DNA of 64,000 nt from Mesostigma viride (GCA_009746045.1 RPFO01001483.1:22501-86500), one strand, 5' to 3'; positions 1-17,400 are shown, counted from the stretch's first letter. Numbers and translations are program-made. Notes: generated by a model not told the origin, from the sequence alone.

Positions 1-381
1 TCGCCCAGGTTGGCCCCATCCCGTACCTGACCTGGCCTGGGTCAGCCCAGTACCAACGCACCATGCCCACGCGCGAGGCAACCGCAGGCGATGGCTGAGC
101 CCCCATGGATCGCCCCCCTTCAATGAAGCCCGACCATGATCAGCCCGCTGAATCCGCCCGCTGGATTAGCCTGCTGGACTAGACTGCTGGATTAGCCCGA
201 CTAGCCAGCCAGCCTATAGACTAGGCCTCGCGAGGGCGACCACACTGTTGCCTCGGTGTAGGATCCGCCCACTGTATCGGCCTGACGGGTCAGCCGAACT
301 GATCAGCCCAGACGTGCACCCACCCGGGACAAACGTCACCCCAGGCATCAGCCCCGACTTGCGCTGGCCTCGTACCGTGCA
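1..381. other. 3' flank of the WRC gene, no gene seen
   Basis: Non-coding sequence downstream of the minus-strand WRC gene, so its 3' UTR probably lies here. Around 145-205 there are loose repeats of a GCTGGATTAGCC-like motif. No open frame looks protein-like. Confidence 0.5.
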
Positions 382-3300
382 TTAGCCCAGGCTCACATCC
401 GGGGGAGGCATCGTCATCATCATGCCGGCCTTGCGCATCCACGACAGCTGGCGCGCGATCTCGTAGCCGAGGGCCGCCTCCATGACGGGGCCCGACGCAT
501 TCTCAGGGACATTCAGGTTGTGGATCAGGTCGTCCCAGCTCTTGACCTGGCGCTCAGGCCCCCTGGAGCGCATCATCTTGTGGCTGGGGGCCACCCCCGC
601 GTAGCTCTCCACCCCGATCAGCACATCGTCCATGTCTTCTGCGCCGTCCTCGTTGCGCCAGCGGAACCGGCCCAGGGAGGGCCACGCCGGCCCCCCTCCT
701 GCCGATGTATCCCCTCCTCCTGCTCCACCCATGCCCACCATGGGCGCGAGCCCGCCGCTGTTTCCTCCCTCCATGCCCGGTCCCCCCCGTAGGGACATGA
801 GCTGTTCTTGGCTCTCCGCTTGCGCGGCCAGCAGCGCTTGCTCCTCGCGCTCAAGCATGCGGTCGGCAGCATAATCCGACAGGAGCAGCCCCCGCCACTG
901 CTCCATGTTGGTCCGGCCGCGGCCGTGTGCCATGGATGAGAAGTCGCCCGCCGTGAGCCCCGCGGCGCCGTCAAACGCCGCGTTCATTAGCAAGCCGCCG
1001 TCTAGCACCTGGAAGCCTGGCTCAAGGTAGTGCGGGACGCCCGACTTGCTGGGCGCGACGACTGCGGTGCGCGACCCCTCGCGCGTGAGCATATAGCTGC
1101 TTCCGCCTGCCCCTTCCTGCGGGAACGGAGCGGCGCCCAGGAGCAACTCCTCGCCTCCATTCTCGGGGACCAACCGCAGCTTGCCACCGAGCGCATCGGC
1201 CGGGTGCTGCGGGTTGAAGAACGTGCCTACGTTGCTTCCGCGGAGAGGGGACACAGGGAGGGGCCCGCGAATGACCGCGGCCGGGCTGGTCGGGCTGCCC
1301 TTGCCCCCCCCCACCAGGGACGTGAACTGGTTGCCTATCCCACCGGGGGGGACCCCCCCGACAACATTCGTGAGCGTGGCCACGCCCCCCGGCCGGTTGC
1401 CGCCGGCGTCAGCCCCGAAACAGCCCATCTTGAGTATGTCGCCGATCGACGCGCTGCGTCCGCCAGCTGTCACTTTCCAGAGGCTACCCGAGGACATCTG
1501 GCGGTTGACGATGTTGGCGAGCGAGGCGTCGCGCGCGAGCGGGGCTTGGGAGGGTACCCCCATCCCCATGCCCCCCGGCTTCATCGCGGGGGGTCCCCCT
1601 ACAGGAGCATTGTTCATGCTGCTTCCGCATAGCGGGGGCTTGGCCATGGTGATCGTGCCGTTGGGCGCAAGTGCGTCGGCGCGCCAACCGCCGCGCTGGT
1701 ACAGCGTGCCCAAGTGCCCGTTCATTGCGGCCATGCTCTGCTCGTCGAACATCTGCGCGCCGGACCAGGCGGGCGACCAGAGTGGTTGCGCCACCTGGCC
1801 CGGCCCCTGCGCCACCATGGCCTCCAACAGCTCCGCCTCGCTGCGCAGGTTCTGGAAGAGGGCCGGCGTGTTCGCCAGAAGCGCAGGCGGCTTGTGCGAC
1901 AAGGAGGGCATCCCAGCGTCCAGTTGCTGTTGCGACGAGGACCCTGCAGGTTGCGCCAAGGGCGGGGGCGCACCGGGGGGCACACTATGCGCCATCATCA
2001 TCCCTTGCGGCTGCATCGAGGGGGGTGCTGGCTGGCCCTGCAGCTGGGCGGGCATTGGTGACGGCTGCTGGAGGGACATCGCGGGTTGCGCTGGGTTCCC
2101 CGGCATCCCTAGCGGCGTTTGCGCGGGAGACATGTTGGTCGGCGTCGACTGCTGCTGCTGCTGCTGCTGCTGCGCGGCCAGGGTCTGGGCCACTGGGGAT
2201 CCGCCAGGTGGCGCCGTCCGAGCCCAGACCGCCGGGTTCATCCCGCGCCCTCCCAGCCCCGGCATGGCCATGCCCATGGAGTGCGGGCGGCCGCTGTTGT
2301 TGTTGCTGCCCATCAGGTCCTTGAGGTTCACTGGGTTGAACACGGTGGGTTTCTGGCGCGAGAGCGCGCAGGCGCCGCCGCTGCTGGCCAGGTCGGCCAA
2401 GCCGCCGCCGCGGGAGAGTGACCCGTGGCCCATCCCGGCCCCTCCCCCGTTACCGATCACACTGGACAGGTCACCCAAGTCCTGCCCGTGGCCGCGCAAG
2501 CTGGCCTTTGTGCTGGCAGACGCAGCCACCAAAGGAGAGAACAATCCAAAGGAGAGAAGAGGAGAGGAAATGGATCAGATGCGACACCCCCCCTGTGAGA
2601 CCCCCCTGTGAGACAAGCCCCGAAACACCCCTCTAGGGAAAGGAAAAGCACAAGCAACCAGCCATCAGCAAGAGAGAAGTCTCTGCCAGCACGACCCAAA
2701 AGTTGTGTATGCCCATTATATGAATAGGGACGCAACAAGGCGGGAAAGGTGGGGGTGGGGGTGGGGGTGGGGGCGGCTCAGGGGCATGAGTCGCCTTGTG
2801 GCGGAGAGGAGCAACTGAATGACATAGGAAGGCGGATGCCAGGGGCACGCCACGGTATGACCATTGTGCGCTGCATACCACTATCGGGCGGAAGAGGAGA
2901 CATGCACGATGCCAACGGTGGATTGAGGAGACTAAAAAATTGAGTGATGTTTGCTGCCTGTAGAAAGCAAGGGATGGCTGTCGGCCCCTTGGCTCGGATG
3001 CCTTCCAGCTCGGCTCCGTCTAATCCGCTCCCCCTGCCTCTTCTCTCCCCCCCCCCCCTCCCCGCCCCCCCGCCCTTAAGTGAATACGATTCCGCTGGTC
3101 CCCTCTTCCTCATCCCCCCTTCCCCCAGGCCCGCTTTTCGCAGCAACGCAAGGCAGCAACACAAGGCAGCCACACAAGGCAGCAACACAAGGCAGCAATA
3201 CAAGGCAGCAACACAGGGCAGCAACACAAGGCAGCAACACAAGGCAGCAACACAAGGCAGCAACACAAGGCAGCAACACAAGGCAGCCACACAAGGGCAG

Positions 3301-4965
3301 CAACACAAGGCAGCCACACAGGGCAGCAACACAAGGCAGCAACACAAGGCAGCAACACAAGGCAGCAAAACAAGGCAGCAACACAAGGCAGCAACACAAG
3401 GGCAGCGACACAAGGCAGCCACACAAGGCAGCCACACAGGGCAGCAACACAAGGCAGCAACACAAGGCAGCAACACAAGGCAGCAACACAAGGGCAGCAA
3501 CACAAGGGCAGCAACACAAGGGCAGCAACACAAGGCAGCCACACAGGGCAGCAACACAAGGGCAGCAACACAGGGCAGCAACACAAGGCAGCAACACAGG
3601 GCAGCAACACAAGGCAGCCACACAGGGCAGCAACGCAAGGGTGGCAACGCAAGGCAGCAACACAAGGTAGCAACACAAGGCAGCAAAACAAGCGTACAAA
3701 CACGGCCACACACACAGTACTGGGAGGAACATGCCCCAGGGCCACATCTGCAGGTCCAGTCCAACCTCCCCCCATTCCAAATATGCCAGCCTGGGGAAGG
3801 TTGGGTGGACGCACCCCTCGGCCGGCCCGCCCGGCACATAGGAAAACTCCTGCGAGGCGCTGTGCTTGATCCAGTCGCTGGCAAACAGCTCCCCGCCCTG
3901 GGAGAGCATCTCGTCCTCCAGGCCCAGTGAGTCCAAGAACCCAGGATCCGTCAGCTCCTGCGCCAGGGGGGCCAGGGACGCGACCCCATTGGGCCCCGCC
4001 CCCACCTCCCCCTCGTCCATCGCGAGGCCCCCCTGTGTGTCCGCCGTGACCATGTCCATCTCCCCAAGGAATGGACCCCCCAGACCAACCGTCTTCTTGT
4101 CCGATGACCAAGGGGTGGCTGCACTAAGCACCGCGGTGCCGCCCGTGGCAGCCCCCGGAAAAAGGACGTCCAAATCGGGCGGCATGCCAGAGACGTCGTC
4201 CTTGGGGGCGTTGAGATGAGGGCGTGGCGGCTTCTTCTCCGCTGATTCCCCTGCCTTGGAAGGGGCCTGTTTCTGCGCGGAGAGATCGCCCTTGGCAGCT
4301 TCTCGTGCAGCGTGGGACTCGTCCTTGCCCCGGCGCGCGTCCAGGCCACTCGTGGGCTTGAGGGGGGGCAGCCCCGCACTAGCATTCCCCGCGGGTGTTA
4401 CTGCGCCGTTGCTGGTCGCCTTAGCGGCCAAAGGGTTGCCCGTTGCGGTGTGTTCTGCTGAGAAATTCTGGGACGGTCTCGCGGGGACTTGGGCGGTTGC
4501 CTCCTGCCCGAGACTTATGCCGTCCTTCCCACCGGATCCGTCCTTGGAAAAAGAAGGAGTCTTGGCAGACCGTCCCCGCCCCCCCGGGCGGCCTCCTTGT
4601 GCCAGAGCGGCCGCGGCGGCAGCCATGGCTTTCTCCGTCGCGGCCTGCCCACTCGACGTACCCTGTCTGCCCCTGTGTAGATGCACCGAACAATACTTTT
4701 CGCCAGCGACAATTTTTTGGGAACATCTCCACCGCTTCCCGTCCGTCCGACGACATCGGTCGGAGCTTGTGTCCCTAGCGAGAATTTCCGCGGTCCGGCA
4801 TTGAGCGGGAGTCCCCTGGTCGACGCTATCCACATCCGACCCTAGCTCAGACGACGTTGCCGAATTGGTCGCGCTATTGCCAACGGAGAAAACTGGCGTC
4901 TTTATGCCTTCCATCCCACTAGCTAATACCGCAAAATTGAAATTTTCGACGCCAGAAAGCGCCAT
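382..4965 (-). CDS. WRC-domain nuclear protein, two exons
   Basis: I join exon 1 (4965-3815) to exon 2 (2512-382), predicting about 1093 residues. The donor is GTGCGT at 3814 and the acceptor is TGCCAG ending at 2513. Both sides are phase 2, so the frame is kept. A WRC zinc-binding domain lies at residues 70-100: Cys71, Cys81, Cys92 and His95 fit the C-x9-C-x10-C-x2-H spacing, flanked by the [12 protein letters not shown] core. In plants WRC domains bind DNA and direct nuclear import, as in growth-regulating factors, but no QLQ domain is visible, so this is not a standard GRF. The rest is low complexity: Ser/Lys/Ala-rich before the intron, then Gly/Met/Pro-rich with an 8-Gln tract coded by CTG/CAG repeats near 2150-2173. 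The C-terminus has a more ordered stretch ([12 protein letters not shown]). A transcription-regulator role is inferred. The intron is filled by a 13-bp minisatellite. Domain identity is firm; exact exon ends are less so. Confidence 0.8.
2747..2776. repeat. G-run tract in the WRC intron
   Basis: At least four runs of five G separated by single T, which could form a G-quadruplex on the plus strand. On the sense (minus) strand it is a C-run tract about 230 bp upstream of the 3' splice site. Confidence 0.6.
3142..3690. repeat. 13-bp minisatellite (GGCAGCAACACAA)n in intron
   Basis: About 40 copies of a 13-bp unit with small variants (CCACACAA, extra G). Because 13 is not a multiple of 3, all frames stay open on both strands and give spurious repetitive translations. 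The array lies wholly in the single intron of the WRC gene; the sense strand reads TTGTGTTGCTGCC. Confidence 0.9.
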
Positions 4966-7274
4966 CTTATGGGTAACGCTGTGCTCTCGTGACCCTAGAA
5001 GCTTTCCTCATGCGAGCTCCGCCAGCGGTGCCACCGCGCTCTAACGTAAGAGCTTCGCAAATCATGTTTCATCTTGCCGAGGCTGTGAATTTTACATAGC
5101 TAATTCGCATAATCTTGGGACGAGTGTAACGATATTTCGTTTATAGGTCGCATAAAGTAGTTGATAATGGCAGAATAAAATCTTCATAGGCCTTGTGTCC
5201 TCGTCTCGGATGCCACATGCGAGGATGCCTCTGGCGTTTGTGCAATAACGGGCTTGGCATTGTCAGGGGACTCGAATTGCTACATCAACCTGTGCTACCG
5301 CAGGCCGCCCTGCATGACTGACTGCGTAATGACTTCCCGATGCCGGCCTCCGCCATGTCAACTCCGTTTTTCTTGTTTCCCCCAACTGTGCTGAGCATGT
5401 TCGGTATCGAAGCGGACAACAAATCTAACCATCGTGTCAGCTCCAATTTCAGGCGTGGTCGTAATCAGATCCACAGATCTCTCAAGTAGCAAAGTTATTA
5501 GTGTAGTAGCGCTCGCTTACAGATCCTTAAATACGGGATCCCAAAAAGCGGTTGCTCCCCAACTTACATCTCTGTTGAACAACTGGATGATAAACATACC
5601 AACTTACCCGAAAAAAGCGTTTGCAAAGCAACCTACCAGTCAACTGACCGTCTAGTAATTGTCTAAAAGCGTTGGCGTCTTTGAGCGAATCTTATGGACG
5701 TGGCCGTATTCACTAGCCAGTAAATGTGGTAAACTGAAGTGGGCGGACAATGGGACAAGTCCTGTGCGTCCACCCAGACGTCCTGCTAGTGTACCCTGAA
5801 CAATGTTTCAGTTCAGTATATATTCCCACGCCGGCCGAGCCACACAGTCTCCGCGAACCGTCACATCGAACTGCTGGGCGTTGTGGCGTACAGTCAAGAA
5901 CTCAAGATCCCCAACCGTCGTGGCCAGTCACTTTGATTTTCTCGGACCGTTACGGTACAGTTGACAGTACCACCAAGTTGTCCACATGTTGCCATCTTCC
6001 AGGTAAATAGGTGTACGTTTATTCAAAATGTAACCAGTAGTTAATCACATGTTGCCATCTTACCGACAGCCTGTTGCCTCGTTGGCTGTTGTCGTCGCGT
6101 CTAGCAGGTTCATGGCTTCATCCCTGGCTCCTCTGGGCTCTGAGATCAGCATTCAGTGGTCCAGGGAAGACTGTTACGGTTACGGTTATATGTACAGAAA
6201 AAAATATCTCAAACTTTAGTAAACTTTAGGTAAATAATAAAACATGGAAAAATAAATATCTCACCACGAAGTCCCATTTGCGAATCTGAAGTTACCTAGC
6301 CCACGCCCCAACTAGATGGCAATGGTCATCATGGCCGGCGTGGGATCCAACGGACTGACTGTCTAACAGAAGATTGCGTTGTTGTTGTTGTTGCCCACGC
6401 CGCACATGGGCGTTCAGTTCAGTCGTTTCTCACGCACATGGGCGTTACATGGGCCGAAGATGGCGTAAAATTTATGTAAGATACTAAAAAGGTACTACAG
6501 TACAGTAAAAACCTGATCTGCATTCCTTGTGCATTCTGCAAATAATTATTTGACAAGGATGGCCACTGAAGACTGAACTAATAAATCTTTTTTCGGGGAA
6601 ATGCAGGGAAATGGGTATATTTTTATTAGCCAATTATGGACCAAAGAGGTTAGAGGGGAAAAGAGTATCAGCGAATCCTAATTGAAGGTGGGCACACACA
6701 CGTGTGTAGGTGACAGGTGAACTAATAAATCTCTCTGGCGCACCTGGGTCACCTTAACTGTTATATGGAAACAAACTAACACCCATTTCACCGGAAATCT
6801 AATAAATCTCTGCTACCCATGGGCCATGGCCGTGGCGTGGGCAACAACAACAACAACTGAACTAAAATAACTTGCAAAAGTTACAACAGGATGTCCGCAC
6901 TCCGCAGTCCGCAACAACAGGATCACCGCCAGCCGCGCAGCCGCGCACGTCCTTGAGTCCAGACCGGAAGTTCAATCGAGATTTGAGACACGAGCGTTGG
7001 TGGACCGGACTGCCATCGCCACTCTCTGGATCCTAACCAACGGGTTCGAGTGCACACCACGTCAATTCAACGCGTCTTTTCCTCGTTCTCAAGCATTATA
7101 ATGTATGACATAGATGTAGATTCGTGCGGTGGATCTGATTCACGCCGCTTACGACACATAGCAGAGTCGCCGTAGGGAAGTGAGATTAGTTACTGGGGCA
7201 GGACCGCAGGAGTGCTTTCATCGGCCCTGCGTTCCGCCTCTCTTCCTATCGTCACGTTTTCTGGAAGCCAACTG
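4966..7274. other. Intergenic region between the WRC and Rab-like genes
   Basis: The two genes are divergently transcribed from this 2.3 kb, so both promoters should lie here. The sequence is AT-richer than the exons. No protein-like frame, tRNA or clear core promoter motif was recognised. It contains the inverted-repeat element at 6378-6857. Confidence 0.5.
6378..6857. mobile_element. Candidate small inverted-repeat element
   Basis: A perfect 24-bp inverted repeat bounds this 480-bp stretch: (GTT)5 followed by GCCCACGCC at 6378-6401, and its reverse complement at 6834-6857. The inside is AT-rich and non-coding and repeats TGAACTAATAAATCT at about 6572 and 6718. No target duplication was found, so a MITE-like nature is a guess. 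Part of the inside (6634-6682) recurs at 35181-35228. Confidence 0.4.
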
Positions 7275-12205
<4,931 letters not shown>

Positions 12206-12591
12206 CATATTTTAAGTACGTGAGACAACTATTCCTGGACGCATGGCGATCCAACGCCGTGGAAGGACTAGGGTAGTTTTGGCTGCATCAACTATGTCAA
12301 TGATATCGACAGACCCACGAGAAATATAAGGCCATGTGCACATGAACAGGTCTTGTCACGAGTGCTGATGATGTGCCGGGGACATGCGAGTGGTAATCAG
12401 TGCATCGATCGATACGTGCTGATTGTGTTCGCAGCTGCAGACCAAAGGCCATTGATCACAAACCATGTATGGATCCACATACGCGGCTGTCACATCGCCC
12501 CAGCAGTTCGGTATGTAATGCATGCATGGGCGGCGCGATCTGTATCAAGGATACAACCAGCGCGGGCCAGAAATCTGGAGAATCCGGACCA

Positions 12592-12850
12592 TTAATTAAT
12601 TAATAAGCACGTGACTGCGTCACACGGGTGCCAATACAGAGTAAAGGAACCTTCAACCCTATATACACAGCGAGAAGGAGGGAGGGCGCCCTAGCTTCTC
12701 TTGAACTGCCGCAGGTGGGCAGGCCACAGAGCGCTCTCTCCACGGCATGGTGCATCATGCCGGGGCGCAACACTGTGGGTCCACGGTCGTACGTTTCCCG
12801 TCTAGAGGCCTCTCCTTCGAGACGGTACTTACGCGATAGAGAGCGGTGAT
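12592..12850 (-). repeat. Dispersed repeat with TTAA tail, copy 1
   Basis: Read on the minus strand it ends in CACGTGCTTA plus (TTAA)n at 12592-12603. The stretch 12615-12785 matches 54130-54320 in opposite orientation, including the shared words GGAACCTTCAACCCTATATA and GGGCGCCCT. Probably a non-autonomous retroelement; no coding capacity. Confidence 0.6.
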
Positions 12851-14320
12851 CCCCTTTTGCGAGGGCGTCTCTCTGCTTGTTCATACAGACACAAGACTTC
12901 CTGTCTATCGGATATGGCTGTCCAATAACAGGGCCTGAAGTGAGCATGTTTGGTTATTAGAAATAACTTCACATTATTGGGGGTATCCGCGTGATGGCTA
13001 TGGTGACAAACAGGCAAAGCTTATGTCCCCGCCGACACAGAGGAGTCCAACGCAATCCTACAGGTCTCAGCCAATCAGAACACAGACGAACCGGTTAGGT
13101 TCGAGATCTCTCTGTATGCTTTACACCCCTAACTTACGAAAGATACTAACTGACATCAGTCAGGTTACACATAGATTCCAAGGTACTGTCCCGTACCGTC
13201 CAGGGCCCAAGGACCATCAAAAGGGCACTCCGCAGATAAGTCCCAAAAAGTCAAGTCAGGCCAGGAATCATAACACTTTGGCCGTACAAAGGACTCAGCC
13301 ATATACACTGAACGCTGAACTACAAGTTCGCGTCCACTTGGATGTAACAGTATACACACTGTCAGAAAATACTGTTACGTGTACAGGGGGGTTATTGGCC
13401 TCTATGACCTGGGCCCACTTGGCCTTTGTCCACAATCTTTTACCAAATCACGGAGAGGCCTAGGCTCCCCATGTCCTCTACTATATAGCGCGTTTCTTTG
13501 ACTTGGTGCGGGCCTTGCGGCGTCTAACCTGGCTAGGCCCGGCCCACGTGAGGAGGTGCCGGCCCGGCTGGGCGGGGCGCAGCCCTGCAGAGGGGCCTCG
13601 TGAGGTATCCGTATCTGGTTGGTGCGAGCTAAGTGCCCTAAGTTAGCATCAGACGCCGCTGCTTGATGGTGCTGGTGATATACTTTTAAAGTGGCATGCC
13701 GAGATACAAGTCCTCCTTGCGGACATTCATGAGCAGCGTACACCGTCCGCATTGGTAGTTTGAATTCGGTTCAGCCGAAATTAAAGGCCCTTCGGAATTA
13801 GACAATCGGGCCTTCGGACTTAGACAATATTTAGCGTTTTATTGGTAACTTGTAAGTGCTACTGCATGTGCCCGCCCAATTAATTAATTATTGGCTTGTA
13901 TGTTTTATTACCGCACAACCGTTAATGAACTGGCTGCGCAATAATTTTATAATTCTTTGTTTGTTTTGTATAACCCAGCCGGATGCACTTCTTTTACGGC
14001 TAGTAAAAGCGCATTTTCCCGCAAGAGATTTAATATTTCTTTGTTTTTTACCGCAAAAGAAGAGCTCTTGGCAGTCAAAGAAGATTTATTTACACTTTCT
14101 TTGTTTGTTTGACCTAGCTAGAAAAACTACAGGGGAGTACACTCAGGAATTAGTTAGTTAATTGAAAATCTTTTGTTTTATTTATCGTTTGCAGGTGGCT
14201 GGCGCCCAGCCTCATAATTATTTAGTAAATCTACCAATGCGAACGGTGTATCCACGAAAAATTGTATACACGAAAAAAAATTATATACACGAAAAATTGA
14301 CCGCATGTTGTCTTCCCGCA

Positions 14321-14560
14321 TTAATTAATTAAAATCATAGCTCCGTGGGGAGCATATGTAACACATAGCCCTGAGAAAGGGGCATCTATGGTTTTGTGAT
14401 ACAATCAGGGCGACGTACAACCTGCAGGTGTAGGATGTACAACTATGATCACCGGCTCTGGGTGCACAAGGTGCACCCGCCATGATGGTTCATGCCTCCT
14501 AAACAAGCACAAGCACACAAGGCGGCTTGAGGAGAGGGCCTAGAAGGCCTGCATGACATA
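14321..14560 (-). repeat. (TTAA)n-tailed dispersed repeat fragment
   Basis: Minus-strand reading ends with the hairpin-like CTCCCCACGGAG then TTAATTAATTAA. The body shares GAGAAAGGGGCAT and ACAACCTGCA words with the copies near 32460 and 45198. Confidence 0.5.
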
Positions 14561-15169
14561 CATATGGGGTGGAAGGTATGTGGCTAGGCTATAGCTGGTG
14601 TACACATGGCCTCAGAGAATACACATGGCCTCTCAGCAGAGAGTAACTCCCTGGATGGGCAAAGCATGACTTTAAATTGCTACGGCTAGCTGTTGCAAGG
14701 GCTGGTGTGGGCCCATCACGTAGGCATATATGGCCACATAGCTATTAACACTCCGTCTGTGAACTTATAACGGGAGTGGCCCGTAATTTTTCGTAGAATG
14801 CAGAATCGCGCCAGATGCGGGTGCCGGAGCGTCGCGCCGAATCTGGAAAAACGGTTCGATGGGATATTGGGCTATTTGAATATATTTTAAATATTTTTTT
14901 TGGATAACAAATATTGGTGAATTGCACGTTGCCATATGAGGGGGTTTGGCTACAAATTTGTTAACAAAAAAGGGGTGATGAGATGGTTCTAAATTTGGGT
15001 ATGATGATAAAGTTGAGGGCACCAAAAACCTCCTAAACCCAAAAGTACACTACATAATGGACGCTTGGTGAGAAATTCAGCATCAATCATGCACAAGCTT
15101 CCAAATATCTAGGGACTCAAACCATTACGGGTGACACCCGTAATAACAACTAGAATGCTCCATTCTAGC

Positions 15170-15550
15170 CTTTGGGTGTGCCATTCATGTGGCATGGCCA
15201 TCTGTGGTACCATGGCACATCCTCTCATTAGAGGATGATATGGTGATGAAATCACCACATAGGACATGCTTTTGTACAAGAAATAATTTACTAAAGCTAT
15301 CCGTCAGATGTAGGGCACAATGAGGGTTCAACCCATAGGGCGCACCATGCTATGGGTCAAATGCGCCGTGCATGTGGCATGGCCGTCTATGGTGCCATGG
15401 CACATCCTCTCTATTTTGAAATGATATGGTGTTGAAATGGACACACACTAGGATGATGCTATTTCACAAGAAATATGATTACTAAAGATATCAAATATAG
15501 GGCACTTGTAATGAGGGTCCAGCTCATAGCATGCACCATGCTATATTCTG
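15170..15550. repeat. Two-copy tandem repeat, period about 190 bp
   Basis: Unit 1 (about 15170-15360) and unit 2 (about 15361-15550) share CATGTGGCATGGCC, CCATGGCACATCCTCTC, GATATGGTG and GCACCATGCTAT in the same order. Diverged; no open frame. Confidence 0.65.
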
Positions 15551-15800
15551 ATCAGGCACTCCGCAAAGGTGAAAACCATTTGCGTTCAGTGCCGGGCCGC
15601 GGAAAACGCGGAAAAACGCGATCTGCAAATGAATCCGACCGAAATCGAACTGGGGACCTCTCGCACCAACTTTCGCTGACTATAGGACGGACGTCTCCGG
15701 TTACCATGGCATCGCCATTACTTACACCTACAGTCATCCGCAAAAGTTCTCCTGTCCGGGGAGTGATGCAAGCCTGTCGGATTTGGTACTAGATAAATCA
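15551..15800 (-). repeat. tRNA-derived SINE-like repeat, copy 1
   Basis: About 240 bp nearly identical in reverse complement to 54415-54668. On the minus strand it has a pol III A-box-like TATAGTCAGCG and a B-box-like AGTTCGATTTC about 30 bp later, between arms that partly pair like an acceptor stem. The tRNA is degenerate with a shortened middle, so this is a tRNA-related repeat and not a functional tRNA gene. It lies just past the 3' end of retrotransposon copy A. Confidence 0.55.
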
Positions 15801-15852
15801 CTCGAGATCTGTGTGTAGGAGTACTACACACGTGTCTGTGCACCATGCTAGA

Positions 15853-17344
15853 TATTTAAAAATATAATTACTTACAGCAGAGTGAAATCACTCAAACCAA
15901 AGCAAACGCCCAGCTATAAACCTATGTACAGAGCCATGTCAAAGCTCTATACTACGATAAGACCAATGGAAACGCCGAACGGGAGGAACCTAGTAGCCCT
16001 GCTGCACCGCAAAATCGGCCCGCGTACGGCGGAGCATGATGTCAGCCATGGCCCGAGTCAGCGCCACCGACAAGCGCTGACGCCAATATGACGCGTCCAG
16101 GTCCGCGCCGACCATGGGGCCCGCTGGCCCTCCAGGTCCAGCCGGTCCTCCCGGAGCCGGCAACACTCCTTGAAGAAGGCGGAGGTCAGGGGCCCCATGG
16201 CCCCAAACTCCTCCAGGACAAAGGGCACCACACGATGGTGCCCGACGTCGCCGTAGGCCAGGAGCTTGGCCCGCTCCGCCCGGTCCGCCGTGTAACCTGC
16301 CGTGAGGGAGGCCCCAGCCACGTGGCTAAGAGCCAAGGGCCGCGCCACCGAAACGTCAATAAGCAGATGCCGGCCACCCCCCTCAAAGTCCAGCACCACG
16401 ATGTCAGGCCGGTGGTTGGGGGAATAGAAGGCAGCGCCATCCGCATCCTCGGACCGGATGTTCGCGTGGGGGAAAACCGACCGAATCATGGCGAGCACCA
16501 CCGTCAGGAGGACAGTGTGCAAATACAAATACCAATTCTGATTCTGTTGGCCCCCCATGCAGGAAAGGTAGTGAGTCCCCGTGGGATCCAGCGGCTGCCC
16601 ACAGCTACCACAAGGCCGCCCGGCCGGAACAAGAGGCTGCGGGGCAAATAGCTGGTGCCGGAGCGCCACCGAGTAGTGGCTGGGAGCCAAGGCGAATGGG
16701 GGGGCCATGGGAAGAGCACGAAGGTACGCCGAGCCCACACTCCGCAAGGAAAGCGAGAACAGCCACGCACGTCCCTGGGCGTTGAGGTCCGCGAAAAGAG
16801 CCATCCAATCAGCCGTGTGCAGAATACCCGCGTAGGTTTTCTGGTGTTTATCGATGACGCGAGCAGGGAATGCGGCGGGAGATTGAACGGAGGCGACCGA
16901 GGGAGTGCCGCGAGGGAGGTGGCGCTGTACCGCCTTCAGGAGCGGCACGGACGGGAGAACAGGCCTGCTGGATCTCAGCATAGGCCTCCTGGATGGCGGT
17001 GACGAAGGGCAAAGGGCTGCTGGGGTCCAGGAGGTCAGGCGCTGCCGTTGCCAAAAGGGGCAGGAGCCGGCAGCTTTCCGCCCACGACTGAGCGACGTAG
17101 CCCAAAAATGCTGCTGGGGCCAGCCGGGCGGCACGAGTCAGACCACAGCCACCCATCCGTGCAGGCAGGGAGGCAATGCGAATAGCATGTGGCGGGAGGT
17201 CGGGGCCCGGGACCAGCTGCGCCATGCAAGGCCGACTGGATGCGTTCGTCGTGGCCCTCGGCGGCCAGCCGGACCTGAGCCGGAAGAGCGCCCCGGAGCC
17301 AGTGAACGACGCGAGGGTGAGCGCAAAACCACAGAAGCAGACCC
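15853..17344 (-). pseudogene. Non-LTR retrotransposon copy A, 3' part
   Basis: C-terminal part of the polyprotein seen whole in copy B (50771-53690), read on the minus strand. It carries the CX2CX9HX3C zinc motif (CGSCGQPLDPTGTHYLSC) and the nuclease-like RPDIVVLDF...LLIDVSV, followed by the conserved terminal region. At least two frameshifts break it. The copy stops abruptly at 17344, where the CACTA terminus begins; the missing 5' part continues at 40672. The 3' end shares the AT-rich GTAATTATATTTTTAA terminus with copy B. Confidence 0.85.
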
Positions 17345-17400
17345 CACTATACTTTTCGTCCGAGGGTGGTAAAAAGCATCCGAGGCGTAAATTACGAGGT
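17345..17400 (+). repeat. Left terminal inverted repeat of the 23-kb element
   Basis: Matches the reverse complement of 40616-40671 at 55 of 56 positions; the mismatch is at the 42nd base from the tip. The inner part already contains the GTAAATTACGAGG subterminal motif. Confidence 0.95.

Larger units (their letters stand above)
12206..15169. other. Non-coding, repeat-derived region
   Basis: No gene recognised. A 37-bp fragment at 12556-12592 matches (inverted) the end of the repeat at 25049-25262 and 31843-32046. Then come the dispersed repeat 12592-12850, a short direct repeat with GGCCTTCGGA at 13783-13829, and a (TTAA)n-tailed fragment near 14323. The segment 14745-14790 (CACTCCGTCTGT plus GGCCCGTAAT) recurs inverted at about 44262-44316. 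A 21-bp palindrome with the arm ATTACGGGTG sits near 15124. Confidence 0.5.

Noticed and set aside
1181-2611. 476-codon plus-strand frame opposite the WRC gene
   Set aside because: Shadow of the GC-rich minus-strand coding exon; Cys/Pro-rich composition with no recognisable domain.
2944-3930. Gln/Thr/His-rich plus-strand frame and Cys/Leu-rich minus-strand extensions
   Set aside because: Products of the 13-bp intronic minisatellite; the WRC gene splices around it in phase.
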